Assembly (NCBI GenBank): GCA_944326365.1
Contig: CALVDR010000007.1
Location: 74,037-116,319 of the forward strand
Length of the DNA: 42,283 bases
Origin: an uncultured Bacteroidales bacterium
GTDB taxonomy: Bacteria > Bacteroidota > Bacteroidia > Bacteroidales > UBA932
Direction of reading: 5' to 3'
Position 1 is the stretch's first letter. Every line of letters starts with the position of its first letter. Shown piece after piece: positions 9,130 to 17,121 of the stretch. The notes below the pieces were generated by a model, which did no database searches, had not been told where the DNA came from, and was given only the letters and a program-made list of their open reading frames with translations. Position numbers and translations under genes: made by a program.

Positions 9130-10623
9130 ATGGCCACCGTATTGAAGATCAATCAGGCAGACAATGTCGCCGTAGCCGTCGCAAATGTTGCGGCCGGCGA
9201 TATCTGCCATGTGGACGGCCGGCAGATAAAGGCTGTCTCCGATATTCCCGCAGGCCACAAGATGGCTCTTAGAAATCTTCAGAAAGGGGAAAATGTCATC
9301 AAATACGGCTATCCGATAGGCCATCTGCTGGAAGATGTGCCTGAAGGCGGTCTGATTGACCACAGGATACTGAAGACGAATCTGGAAGGCGTCCTGGACT
9401 ACAAGTATCAGCCGATTCCGGTCCATGTCGAAAAATCTGTAGCCAGGGCTACTTTCAAAGGCTATCGCAGGAAAGACGGACAGGCAGGCGTCAGAAACGA
9501 ATTGTGGGTATTGCCTACGGTCGGTTGTGTGAACGGGGTGGCCGAAGCCATCGTCAGGGATTTCAGCCGTACGCTCGGAAGCTGGCCGGCGATCGAGAGG
9601 GTAGTGGCCTTCCCTCACAATTACGGCTGCTCCCAGTTGGGTGATGACCATGAGAATACCAGAAAGATACTGGCTGATATAGTCCATCATCCGAATGCCG
9701 CCGGAGTGCTTGTGGTGGCTCTCGGATGTGAGAACAACCAGCTTCAGGCGTTCAGTGAGCTTGTCGGACCGGTCGACGGGTCGCGCGTCAGATTCATGGA
9801 ATGCCAGAAAATCGAGGGCGACGAAGTCGGATACGGAGTGGCTCAGCTGAAAGAGATTGCGGAAGCCTGCGCCGATGACAGAAGAGAGGAAATCCCTGTC
9901 TCGGAACTCAGGGTAGGTCTCAAATGCGGAGGCTCGGACGGCTTCTCGGGCATCACCGCAAACCCTCTGCTCGGCCGCTTCTCCGACTGGATAGTCTCCC
10001 AGGACGGGACGACAGTCCTCACCGAAGTCCCTGAAATGTTCGGCGCCGAGACTATTCTGATGGCACGCTGTGCCAATGAGGAAATATTCGGCAAGACCGT
10101 AAGCCTCATCAACGACTTCAAGGAATACTTCATCTCGAACCGACAGCCTGTATATGAGAACCCTTCTCCAGGCAACAAGGCCGGAGGCATATCGACCCTT
10201 GAGGAAAAGTCCCTGGGTTGTACGCAGAAATCTGGCAAGTCGGCGGTGACCGATGTGCTGAAATACGGGGAAAGGCTCAGGACCAGGGGCCTGAATCTTC
10301 TGAGTGCCCCTGGCAATGACCTGGTAGCGGCTACTGCATTGGCAGCTTCAGGCTGCCAGATAGTGCTTTTCACCACGGGAAGGGGAACTCCGTTCGGAAC
10401 GTTCGTGCCGACGGCGAAGATATCCACGAACAGCAGGATCGCCTCACTGAAGCCCGGCTGGATAGATTTCAATGCCGGAGTCATTCTGGACGGCAAGCCT
10501 GTAGCCTCTGTCGATGACGAATTCATAGATTTCGTACTGTCTGTGGCTTCCGGGGAAAAGACATGCAATGAAAAGTCTTCATATTCGGAAATCGCCATAT
10601 TCAAGACCGGAGTGACGCTGTAG
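9130..10623 (+). CDS. uxaA: Altronate dehydratase
   Basis: Dehydrates D-altronate to 2-keto-3-deoxy-D-gluconate, the third step of galacturonate catabolism. The 497-residue protein has an N-terminal SAF domain (about 1-95, ending near IGHLLEDVPEGGLIDH) and the larger catalytic domain with the family sequences GYRRKDGQAGVRNELWVLPTVGCVN, FPHNYGCSQLGDDH and LKCGGSDGFSGITANP. The conserved cysteines and histidines fit a Fe/Mn-dependent hydratase. It starts 3 bp after uxaB. The order uxaC<>uxaB-uxaA gives the complete three-step branch. Confidence 0.96.
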   Translation: MATVLKINQADNVAVAVANVAAGDICHVDGRQIKAVSDIPAGHKMALRNLQKGENVIKYGYPIGHLLEDVPEGGLIDHRILKTNLEGVLDYKYQPIPVHVEKSVARATFKGYRRKDGQAGVRNELWVLPTVGCVNGVAEAIVRDFSRTLGSWPAIERVVAFPHNYGCSQLGDDHENTRKILADIVHHPNAAGVLVVALGCENNQLQAFSELVGPVDGSRVRFMECQKIEGDEVGYGVAQLKEIAEACADDRREEIPVSELRVGLKCGGSDGFSGITANPLLGRFSDWIVSQDGTTVLTEVPEMFGAETILMARCANEEIFGKTVSLINDFKEYFISNRQPVYENPSPGNKAGGISTLEEKSLGCTQKSGKSAVTDVLKYGERLRTRGLNLLSAPGNDLVAATALAASGCQIVLFTTGRGTPFGTFVPTAKISTNSRIASLKPGWIDFNAGVILDGKPVASVDDEFIDFVLSVASGEKTCNEKSSYSEIAIFKTGVTL

Positions 10624-10665
10624 GTCGTGAACGGGAACGGAAAAAAGAGATTTTTCTGAATCTTG

Positions 10666-10696
10666 TTTGACTTTCGGATTAAAATTACTATTTTTG
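10666..10696 (+). promoter_or_regulatory. Promoter for kduI-kduD (TTTG - 19 bp - TATTTTTG)
   Basis: TTTG at 10666-10669 and TATTTTTG at 10689-10696 are 19 bp apart, a full match to the Bacteroides consensus. Predicted transcript start is near 10703, leaving a leader of about 75 nt before the ATG at 10779. This rules out the upstream frame extension to 10698 as the real start. Confidence 0.7.
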
Positions 10697-10778
10697 GATG
10701 ATGCAAAGGACACGTCCGGAAATAGTAATTTTTTTGTCCTCAATAAAGTCTTGTAGAAAACATTTAAACTTTAAGGTT

Positions 10779-11621
10779 ATGAAAATAAACAGTGAAGTAA
10801 GGTATGCGGCTCATCCGCAGGATGTAAAACACTACGATACCGAACAGCTCAGGAAGAACTATCTCATTGAGAAGGTCTTCTCGGCCGACGAGATCAACAT
10901 CGTGTATACCATGCACGACAGGATGATTGCCGGCGGGGCCATGCCGGTGAAGGAGGTCCTGGAGCTCAAGCCTATCGATATCCTGCGTTCCGAATATTTC
11001 CTCGAAAGAAGGGAAATCGGCATCTTCAATGTAGGCGGGAAAGGTGTCGTGAAGGCAGGAGACCAGACTTATACCCTTGAATACAAGGAAGCATTGTATC
11101 TGGGAAGAGGGGCCAGAAAGGTGACTTTCGAGAGCGCTGACCCTGCAAACCCTGCAAAATTCTATTTCTGCTCATCCACTGCCCATACGACCCATCCTGA
11201 CCACCTCACCACACGTGCCGAGGCGGTTCATATGGAACTCGGATCTCTCGAAGAGAGCAATCACCGCGTGATCAACAGGATGCTGGTGAAGGAGGTCGTT
11301 CCTACATGCCAGCTCCAGATGGGGATGACGGAGCTGAAGCCGGGCAGTACCTGGAATACCATGCCTGCCCATACGCACAACCGCCGTATGGAAGTCTATT
11401 TCTATTTCGAAATACCTGAGGACCAGGCGGTATGCCATTTCATGGGCGAGCCTCAGGAGACCAGGCATATCTGGATGAAAGCCGACCAGGCAGTCATTTC
11501 TCCTGAGTGGAGCATCCATTCGGCATGTGCCACGAAGAACTATACGTTCATCTGGGCCATGTGCGGCGAGAACCTCGACTATGGCGACATGGACGGATGC
11601 GAGACAACGGATTTGAAATAG
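10779..11621 (+). CDS. kduI: 5-keto-4-deoxyuronate isomerase (4-deoxy-L-threo-5-hexosulose-uronate ketol-isomerase)
   Basis: Converts the open-chain form of the unsaturated uronate released by GH105 into 3-deoxy-D-glycero-2,5-hexodiulosonate. The double-cupin protein has the metal-binding stretch MPAHTHNRRMEVYFYF near residues 195-210 and the N-terminal signature YAAHPQDVKHYDTEQLRKNYL. I chose the ATG at 10779 (280 residues, the standard length) over the in-frame ATG at 10698, which lies at or before the predicted transcript start. kduD follows after 39 bp. Confidence 0.96.
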   Translation: MKINSEVRYAAHPQDVKHYDTEQLRKNYLIEKVFSADEINIVYTMHDRMIAGGAMPVKEVLELKPIDILRSEYFLERREIGIFNVGGKGVVKAGDQTYTLEYKEALYLGRGARKVTFESADPANPAKFYFCSSTAHTTHPDHLTTRAEAVHMELGSLEESNHRVINRMLVKEVVPTCQLQMGMTELKPGSTWNTMPAHTHNRRMEVYFYFEIPEDQAVCHFMGEPQETRHIWMKADQAVISPEWSIHSACATKNYTFIWAMCGENLDYGDMDGCETTDLK

Positions 11622-11660
11622 GCCTATCATATTAACACTACTTAATAAAACTAAAATTTT

Positions 11661-12455
11661 ATGGTAAATTTTTCACTCGAAGGTAAGGTGGCACTCGTAA
11701 CAGGTGCATCTTACGGTATCGGATTCGCCTTGGCTACAGCATTTGCAGAGGCCGGAGCAAAAATCGCTTTCAACGACATCAAGCAGGAGCTCGTGGACAA
11801 GGGCATCGCTTCTTATAAAGAGAAAGGCATCGACGCCAAAGGTTACGTGTGCGATGTGACCAAGGAAGATCAGGTTCAGGAACTCGTGGCCAAAATCGAG
11901 AAGGACCTCGGACCTATCAACATCCTCGTGAACAACGCCGGTATCATCAAGCGTATCCCTATGATCGAGATGAAGGCAGAGGAGTTCCGCCAGGTCATCG
12001 ACATCGACCTGAACGGTCCGTTCATCGTTTCGAAGGCTGTCATTCCTTCCATGATCAAGAACGGCGGCGGAAAGATCATCAACATCTGCTCCATGATGTC
12101 GGAACTCGGCCGTGAGACTGTTTCTGCATATGCAGCTGCCAAGGGCGGCCTGAAGATGCTGACCAGAAACATCGCTTCAGAGTACGGCGAGTACAACATC
12201 CAGTGCAACGGTATCGGGCCGGGTTATATCGCCACACCTCAGACAGCTCCTCTCCGTGAGCGTCAGGCTGACGGTTCACGTCATCCGTTCGATGCATTCA
12301 TCGTAGCGAAGACACCTGCAGCCCGTTGGGGAAATGCGGAAGACCTCCAGGGCCCTGCAGTTTTCCTCGCATCTTCGGCTTCAGACTTCGTGAACGGACA
12401 TATCCTCTATGTTGACGGCGGTATACTCGCTTATATCGGAAAACAGCCGCAATAA
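11661..12455 (+). CDS. kduD: 2-dehydro-3-deoxy-D-gluconate 5-dehydrogenase (KduD-type SDR)
   Basis: A 264-residue short-chain dehydrogenase with TGASYGIG for cofactor binding, NNAG, and the SxxYxxxK-type active site SAYAAAKGG. By context it reduces the KduI product to 2-keto-3-deoxygluconate. By sequence alone the same family is often labelled gluconate 5-dehydrogenase; the neighbouring kduI supports the KduD reading. The stop codon overlaps the start of the DUF4861 gene by one base (TAATG), which points to one operon with coupled translation. Confidence 0.9.
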   Translation: MVNFSLEGKVALVTGASYGIGFALATAFAEAGAKIAFNDIKQELVDKGIASYKEKGIDAKGYVCDVTKEDQVQELVAKIEKDLGPINILVNNAGIIKRIPMIEMKAEEFRQVIDIDLNGPFIVSKAVIPSMIKNGGGKIINICSMMSELGRETVSAYAAAKGGLKMLTRNIASEYGEYNIQCNGIGPGYIATPQTAPLRERQADGSRHPFDAFIVAKTPAARWGNAEDLQGPAVFLASSASDFVNGHILYVDGGILAYIGKQPQ

Positions 12456-13588
12456 TGATCATGAAAAGGATATTTGCCATTGCAGCTGCCTCAGTGGCAG
12501 CTGCTCTCATGATTTCCTGCGGACAACAGGACATGAAGGTCTCTGTAAAGAACTCTTCCGATCTCGACCGTGCAGCCGAAACCATAGAGCTTGATTTCGG
12601 GAACATCATGGCTTCCCATCCTGAGATCACTGCGGAAAACGTAGTGGTCACTGATGCTGCCGGTGTCCAGATTCCTTCCCAGGTCTATACCGAGGACTAT
12701 GGCATGGTGAAACTCATATTCCAGGCCGCAGTTCCTGCAGGCAAGACTGTGGAATACACCGTGAAGGCCGGAGAACGTGAGGCATACGACACCCTTGTTT
12801 TCAGCCGTTACGTACCTGAAAGACTCGATGACTATGCTTATGAGAACAACCGTATAGCAGGCCGCGTATACGGTCCGGCTCTTTCGGATCCGCGTACTCT
12901 CGGTCCTGATATCTGGCTGAAAAGGGTAGAGTCTCTCGTAGTCGACAAAAGGTATGAGCTGAACGACTATCATCATGATCATGGTGACGGCATGGACTGC
13001 TACAAGGTGGCCAACACTCTCGGCGGCGGCGCCCTGGCTCCGTATGCAGATGACAAGATAGTACTCGGGGACAACTACGAGACTTACAACCGTATATGCA
13101 ACGGGCCTATCCGCACGAAAGTGCTCTTCACATACAAGCCTTTCAAGGTGGACGGGAATACTGTCACTCTCAAGAGGGAACTCACTGTGGATGCAAACAC
13201 GAACTTCATCAAGATATCTAACTGGTTCAATGCCCCGGTAGATGAACTTCCTGTAGTTCTCGGTGCAGTCCTCCATGATGTTCTGGACAGGGAAGACGGC
13301 GACTATTATATCGCATTCACCGAGAAGGCGTCTGACAGCGCTGATCCTGATGCTGACGGAAACATATCCGTAGGTCTTGTAGTGGATGCCGGGGAAGATG
13401 ACGTTGAGGCCGGTACCATGGACGGACATGCTGTCCTGAAATACAACATCACTCCTGGCAAGCGTGCCGACGTCTGGACAGGTTCGGGCTGGAGCAAGGG
13501 TGGCATAGAATCCCCTGAAGCCTGGAACAAGATAGTGAAAGATTTCGCTTATGCCCAGGCTCATCCGCTTGAAGTCACAGTGAAGTAG
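12455..13588 (+). CDS. DUF4861 family lipoprotein in the uronate operon
   Basis: A 377-residue protein with a lipoprotein signal: basic start MKRIF, hydrophobic core, lipobox MISC with Cys22. The rest resembles DUF4861 proteins, common in polysaccharide loci of Bacteroidota and often next to kduI/kduD. A His-rich stretch (DYHHDHGDGMDCYKV, about residues 170-184) could bind metal or form an active site; that is inference. The function of this family member cannot be derived from the sequence. A role on unsaturated uronides at the envelope would fit the operon. Starts at 12455 or 12461 are both possible. Confidence 0.75.
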   Translation: MIMKRIFAIAAASVAAALMISCGQQDMKVSVKNSSDLDRAAETIELDFGNIMASHPEITAENVVVTDAAGVQIPSQVYTEDYGMVKLIFQAAVPAGKTVEYTVKAGEREAYDTLVFSRYVPERLDDYAYENNRIAGRVYGPALSDPRTLGPDIWLKRVESLVVDKRYELNDYHHDHGDGMDCYKVANTLGGGALAPYADDKIVLGDNYETYNRICNGPIRTKVLFTYKPFKVDGNTVTLKRELTVDANTNFIKISNWFNAPVDELPVVLGAVLHDVLDREDGDYYIAFTEKASDSADPDADGNISVGLVVDAGEDDVEAGTMDGHAVLKYNITPGKRADVWTGSGWSKGGIESPEAWNKIVKDFAYAQAHPLEVTVK

Positions 13589-13699
13589 TCTGTTTTTGAA
13601 CTATAACCTATTTACATATGAGGGTGGCCCGGAAGCATGCGCTTTTGAGCCCCCTTTTTTCATGTCCGCTTGCCGGCATGGCCTGAAGACATGTCCGTT

Positions 13700-13713
13700 G
13701 ATGATTAATCATC
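13700..13713. promoter_or_regulatory. 14-bp perfect palindrome upstream of the pectinase operon
   Basis: GATGATTAATCATC reads the same on both strands. It lies 43 bp upstream of the -7 box at 13756, where an activator could bind. The 13589-13786 gap is otherwise without a gene; I see no convincing intrinsic terminator in it. Confidence 0.4.
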
Positions 13714-13755
13714 CTTTTATGATAAAAAATCCACTGGATAACAGGCTCAGATTGC

Positions 13756-13763
13756 TATTTTTG
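13756..13763 (+). promoter_or_regulatory. -7 box for the GH28 / CE12-CE8 operon
   Basis: TATTTTTG matches TAnnTTTG, 23 bp before the ATG at 13787. No TTTG -33 element at the proper spacing, which would suit an activator-dependent promoter. Confidence 0.5.
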
Positions 13764-13786
13764 CATTGAACCAAAACCATGTAATT

Positions 13787-15415
13787 ATGATAGCCGGCAT
13801 AGAAAAACTCTTCACTAAGACTATGTTGCCGCTGGCTGCCGCCGTTTTGCTTGCCGGATGTTCCATATCCGGAAACGGTACTGCGGAATTCGACAGCCTG
13901 TATGAAGATCTCCCTTTCGAAATGGGGAAAGTCTCACGTCCTGTCATACCTGACCGTGAAGTGAATATAACGGATTTCGGAGGTGTCGGGGACGGAATAG
14001 CGTTGAATACGGAAGCTTTCAGATCGGCCATTGATCATCTTTATTCTGCAGGAGGAGGCCATCTGATAGTGCCTGAAGGCATCTGGCTGACCGGACCTAT
14101 TACCCTCAGGGACAATATCGACCTCCATGTCACTTCGAATGCAGTGATACTTTTTTCTCCTGAACGAGACCTGTATCCTATAGTAGAGACTGTTTTCGAG
14201 GGGCTGGATACCAAAAGATGTCTGGCTCCAGTAAACGCTGACGGAGCGAAGAATATTTCCATTACGGGAGGGGGGACGATAGATGGTTCCGGAGATTCAT
14301 GGCGACAGGTCAAGAGGGCGAAAATGACTGACTCGCAGTGGAAGGATCTTCTCTCTTCAGGAGGATTCACAGACAGGAAAGGAACTATATGGTATCCTGA
14401 TTCGAGTTCATGGCGCGGCTCCATCGTGAGCGATGCCTTCAATGTCCCGCAGGGCCTGGAGACCGATGAAGAATGGGAGTCGGTGAAGACGTATCTGAGG
14501 CCTGTGCTGGTCGGTCTGAAGGAATGTGAGAACGTATTGCTCGAAGACGTACTGTTCCAGAACTCTCCATGCTGGAACATCCATCCTCTCATGTGCAGGA
14601 ATGTGATCATAAACAACATTACAGTCCGGAATCCATGGTATTCCCAGAACGGAGACGGTATAGACATAGATTCATGCGAGGATGTCATTCTCGTGAATTC
14701 TTCATTCGACGTAGGGGATGATGCCATCTGCATTAAGTCTGGCAAGGACGAGGACGGCCGCAGGCGTGCCAGGCCGTGCAGGAATCTCATCGTGGACAAC
14801 TGCATAGTCTTCCATGGACATGGAGGTTTCGTCGTCGGAAGCGAGATGTCAGGAGGCGTGGAGAACATATCGGTAACGAACTGCAGCTTCCTGGGCACGG
14901 ATGTCGGCTTGAGATTCAAGAGCTGCAGAGGCCGCGGAGGCGTGGTCAGGAATATCCATATAAAGGACATTGTCATGACTGACATTCCTACGGAACCGCT
15001 TCTTTTTGACCTTCATTATGGCGGAAAATCGGCGCTTGAGGCAGCCGAGGACGGACAGTCATCCGAATTCGACATAGATTTTGTCCCTGCCGATGAGACG
15101 ACACCGGAGTTCCGGGAAATATACATCAGCAACATCACCTGCAACGGTGCCGGTCGTGCGATGTATTTCAACGGCATCCCTGAAAAGAACATAACCGACA
15201 TACATGTGGAGAACTGCAACATAGTGGCAGAGAAGGGCGCGGATATCCGCTATTCCGACGGTGTGCAGCTTGAAAACGTGAATATCATCCAGTCCGAGGG
15301 TGAAGGCTATACGGTGGCGAACTGCCGGAACGTGACACTTGAGGACTGCGCGGACGCTGACGGTGCTGTCAGCGGGATATTCCAGTACAGGAACGAAAAT
15401 GTAGTAGTGAAATGA
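13787..15415 (+). CDS. GH28 polygalacturonase-type lipoprotein
   Basis: A 542-residue right-handed beta-helix hydrolase that cleaves galacturonan or rhamnogalacturonan backbones. The ATG at 13787 gives a lipoprotein signal with lipobox LLAGC (Cys25). The four GH28 active-site blocks are visible in order: NGDGIDID (about 288-295), GDD (310-312), HGHGG (343-347) and RFK (376-378; the usual form is RIK). The catalytic Asp residues are present. The last 4 bp overlap the CE12-CE8 gene (ATGA), so translation is coupled. Lipidation places it in the periplasm or on the outer membrane. Confidence 0.93.
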   Translation: MIAGIEKLFTKTMLPLAAAVLLAGCSISGNGTAEFDSLYEDLPFEMGKVSRPVIPDREVNITDFGGVGDGIALNTEAFRSAIDHLYSAGGGHLIVPEGIWLTGPITLRDNIDLHVTSNAVILFSPERDLYPIVETVFEGLDTKRCLAPVNADGAKNISITGGGTIDGSGDSWRQVKRAKMTDSQWKDLLSSGGFTDRKGTIWYPDSSSWRGSIVSDAFNVPQGLETDEEWESVKTYLRPVLVGLKECENVLLEDVLFQNSPCWNIHPLMCRNVIINNITVRNPWYSQNGDGIDIDSCEDVILVNSSFDVGDDAICIKSGKDEDGRRRARPCRNLIVDNCIVFHGHGGFVVGSEMSGGVENISVTNCSFLGTDVGLRFKSCRGRGGVVRNIHIKDIVMTDIPTEPLLFDLHYGGKSALEAAEDGQSSEFDIDFVPADETTPEFREIYISNITCNGAGRAMYFNGIPEKNITDIHVENCNIVAEKGADIRYSDGVQLENVNIIQSEGEGYTVANCRNVTLEDCADADGAVSGIFQYRNENVVVK

Positions 15416-17085
15416 ACCGTTATATTGCGTTAATCATGTCTCTTCTCCTGGCTTTCGGCATACAGGCCGCCGGTCAGGAGAACGGACAGAAAATCACCCT
15501 GAGGCTGATGGGTGATTCCACCATGGCTGACAAGGATCTGTCCAAGGAAAACCCGGAGAGGGGATGGGGCCAAAGGCTTCCGTCTCATCTGGATACCATG
15601 GTGACAGTGTGCAACTATGCCCAGAACGGCCGCAGCACGAAAAGCTTTATCGACCGCGGTCTGTGGGACCAGGTGAAAAGAGACCTGAAACCAGGAGAAT
15701 ATCTTTTCATCCAGTTCGGCCACAATGATTCCAAGAAAGATGACCCTGCCAGGTACGCTCCGGCTTTCGGGGCCTATCAGGAGAATCTCAGGACATTCAT
15801 AGATTATGCATTGGAAAAGGGCGCGAAGCCTGTCCTTTTCACTCCGGTGTCGCGCAGATGGTTCGACGATGAAGGAAAGTTGAAGAAAGACTGTCACGGG
15901 GACTACCCTGAAGCGGTTTTCCAGGTGGCAAAGGAATACGGCATACCGGTAATAGACGCGAATGCCATCACCCAGGCCTGGCTTGAGTCTCTCGGTGACG
16001 AAGCTTCCAGAAAATATTATATGTGGGTCGAGCCGGGAACCTGCCCGAGACATCCTGACGGTCTGGTTGACAACACTCATACGAATGTAGCCGGAGCCAG
16101 AAAACTCGTCGAACTTCTACTCCCGGCCATAACAGAGGTCATCCCGGAACTGGCCGGCCATGTGGCAGAATATGACTTTGTGGTGGCAAAGGACGGAAGC
16201 GGTGATTTCTTCACTGTCCAGGAAGCTGTCAACGCCGCACCCGACTACTGCAAGCAGGACGAAACGCGCATACGCATCCGGAAAGGTGTCTACGAAGAGA
16301 AAGTCACCATACCTGCCAACAAGGAAAAGCTCCACCTGATAGGGGAGGACGCAGTGAACACTGTCATAACATGGGCTGACTACGCCACGAAGACAGGTTC
16401 CACAGGCTACACCATGGGCACTTCAGCCACATCTACCGTTTTCCTCCATGCCAATGACTTTCTGTCCGAGAACCTGACTTTCGAGAATACGGCAGGGAGT
16501 TCCAAGGAAGTGGCACAGGCTTGCGCCATCACGGTGAACGGTGACAGGGTGGCGTTCATAAACTGCCGCTTCGTCGCCAATCAGGATACCATCTATACTT
16601 TCGGCGCCGGACAGCGCCAATATTTCCGCGGCTGCCATATTGAAGGCACTACGGATTTCATCTTCGGCTTCTCCACTGCGTGGTTTGAGGATTGCGATAT
16701 TCTTAGCAAGAAAAACAGTTATGTCACAGCAGCATCCACACCGGAGGGACAGGAATATGGCTATGTATTCAGAAACTGCCGCCTGTATCACGATGCAGCC
16801 ACCTCGAAAGTCTATCTCGGACGGCCGTGGAGACCGTTTGCCAGGACTGTCTTCATAGAGTGCGAACTGGGTGACCATATTCTGAAGGCAGGATGGCACA
16901 ACTGGAACAAGCCTGATGCCGAGAAGACTTCCTTCTATGCAGAGTACGGGAACTACGGTCCCGGTGCCGCTTCTCCAAAGGAAAGGGTGCCATGGTCTCA
17001 TCATCTGAAGCCGAAGGACCTGAAATGCTACACTCCTGCAAATGTCCTCGGTCCTGCGGAAGACTGGTATTTCAAGGTATTTTGA
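15412..17085 (+). CDS. Two-domain CE12 acetylesterase - CE8 pectin methylesterase
   Basis: A 557-residue secreted protein with a cleavable signal peptide (about 1-20, ending IQAAG). Residues about 28-245 form an SGNH hydrolase of the rhamnogalacturonan acetylesterase type: GDSTM with Ser36, GHND (103-106), and DNTHTN with Asp220 and His223. Residues about 255-557 are a pectin methylesterase: QDT with Asp392, TTDFIFG with Asp415, and GRPW with Arg471. Both active sites look intact, so one polypeptide should remove acetyl and methyl esters. It overlaps GH28 by 4 bp. Confidence 0.93.
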   Translation: MNRYIALIMSLLLAFGIQAAGQENGQKITLRLMGDSTMADKDLSKENPERGWGQRLPSHLDTMVTVCNYAQNGRSTKSFIDRGLWDQVKRDLKPGEYLFIQFGHNDSKKDDPARYAPAFGAYQENLRTFIDYALEKGAKPVLFTPVSRRWFDDEGKLKKDCHGDYPEAVFQVAKEYGIPVIDANAITQAWLESLGDEASRKYYMWVEPGTCPRHPDGLVDNTHTNVAGARKLVELLLPAITEVIPELAGHVAEYDFVVAKDGSGDFFTVQEAVNAAPDYCKQDETRIRIRKGVYEEKVTIPANKEKLHLIGEDAVNTVITWADYATKTGSTGYTMGTSATSTVFLHANDFLSENLTFENTAGSSKEVAQACAITVNGDRVAFINCRFVANQDTIYTFGAGQRQYFRGCHIEGTTDFIFGFSTAWFEDCDILSKKNSYVTAASTPEGQEYGYVFRNCRLYHDAATSKVYLGRPWRPFARTVFIECELGDHILKAGWHNWNKPDAEKTSFYAEYGNYGPGAASPKERVPWSHHLKPKDLKCYTPANVLGPAEDWYFKVF

Positions 17086-17121
17086 CTATCTTGTCATTCA
17101 GACCTGAAATGATTGGAAAAT

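Noticed and set aside
10698..10778. Upstream ATG extension of kduI by 27 codons
   Set aside because: A full promoter match ends at 10696, so the transcript would begin at or after this ATG; family length supports 10779.
12491..13564. A 357-codon minus-strand frame under the DUF4861 gene
   Set aside because: It shadows a well-supported plus-strand gene in an operon and shows no family resemblance.
13616..13662. Intrinsic terminator after the DUF4861 gene ending at the CCCCCTTTTTT stretch
   Set aside because: The sequence before the T-run does not form a consistent stem; I could pair only a few bases.
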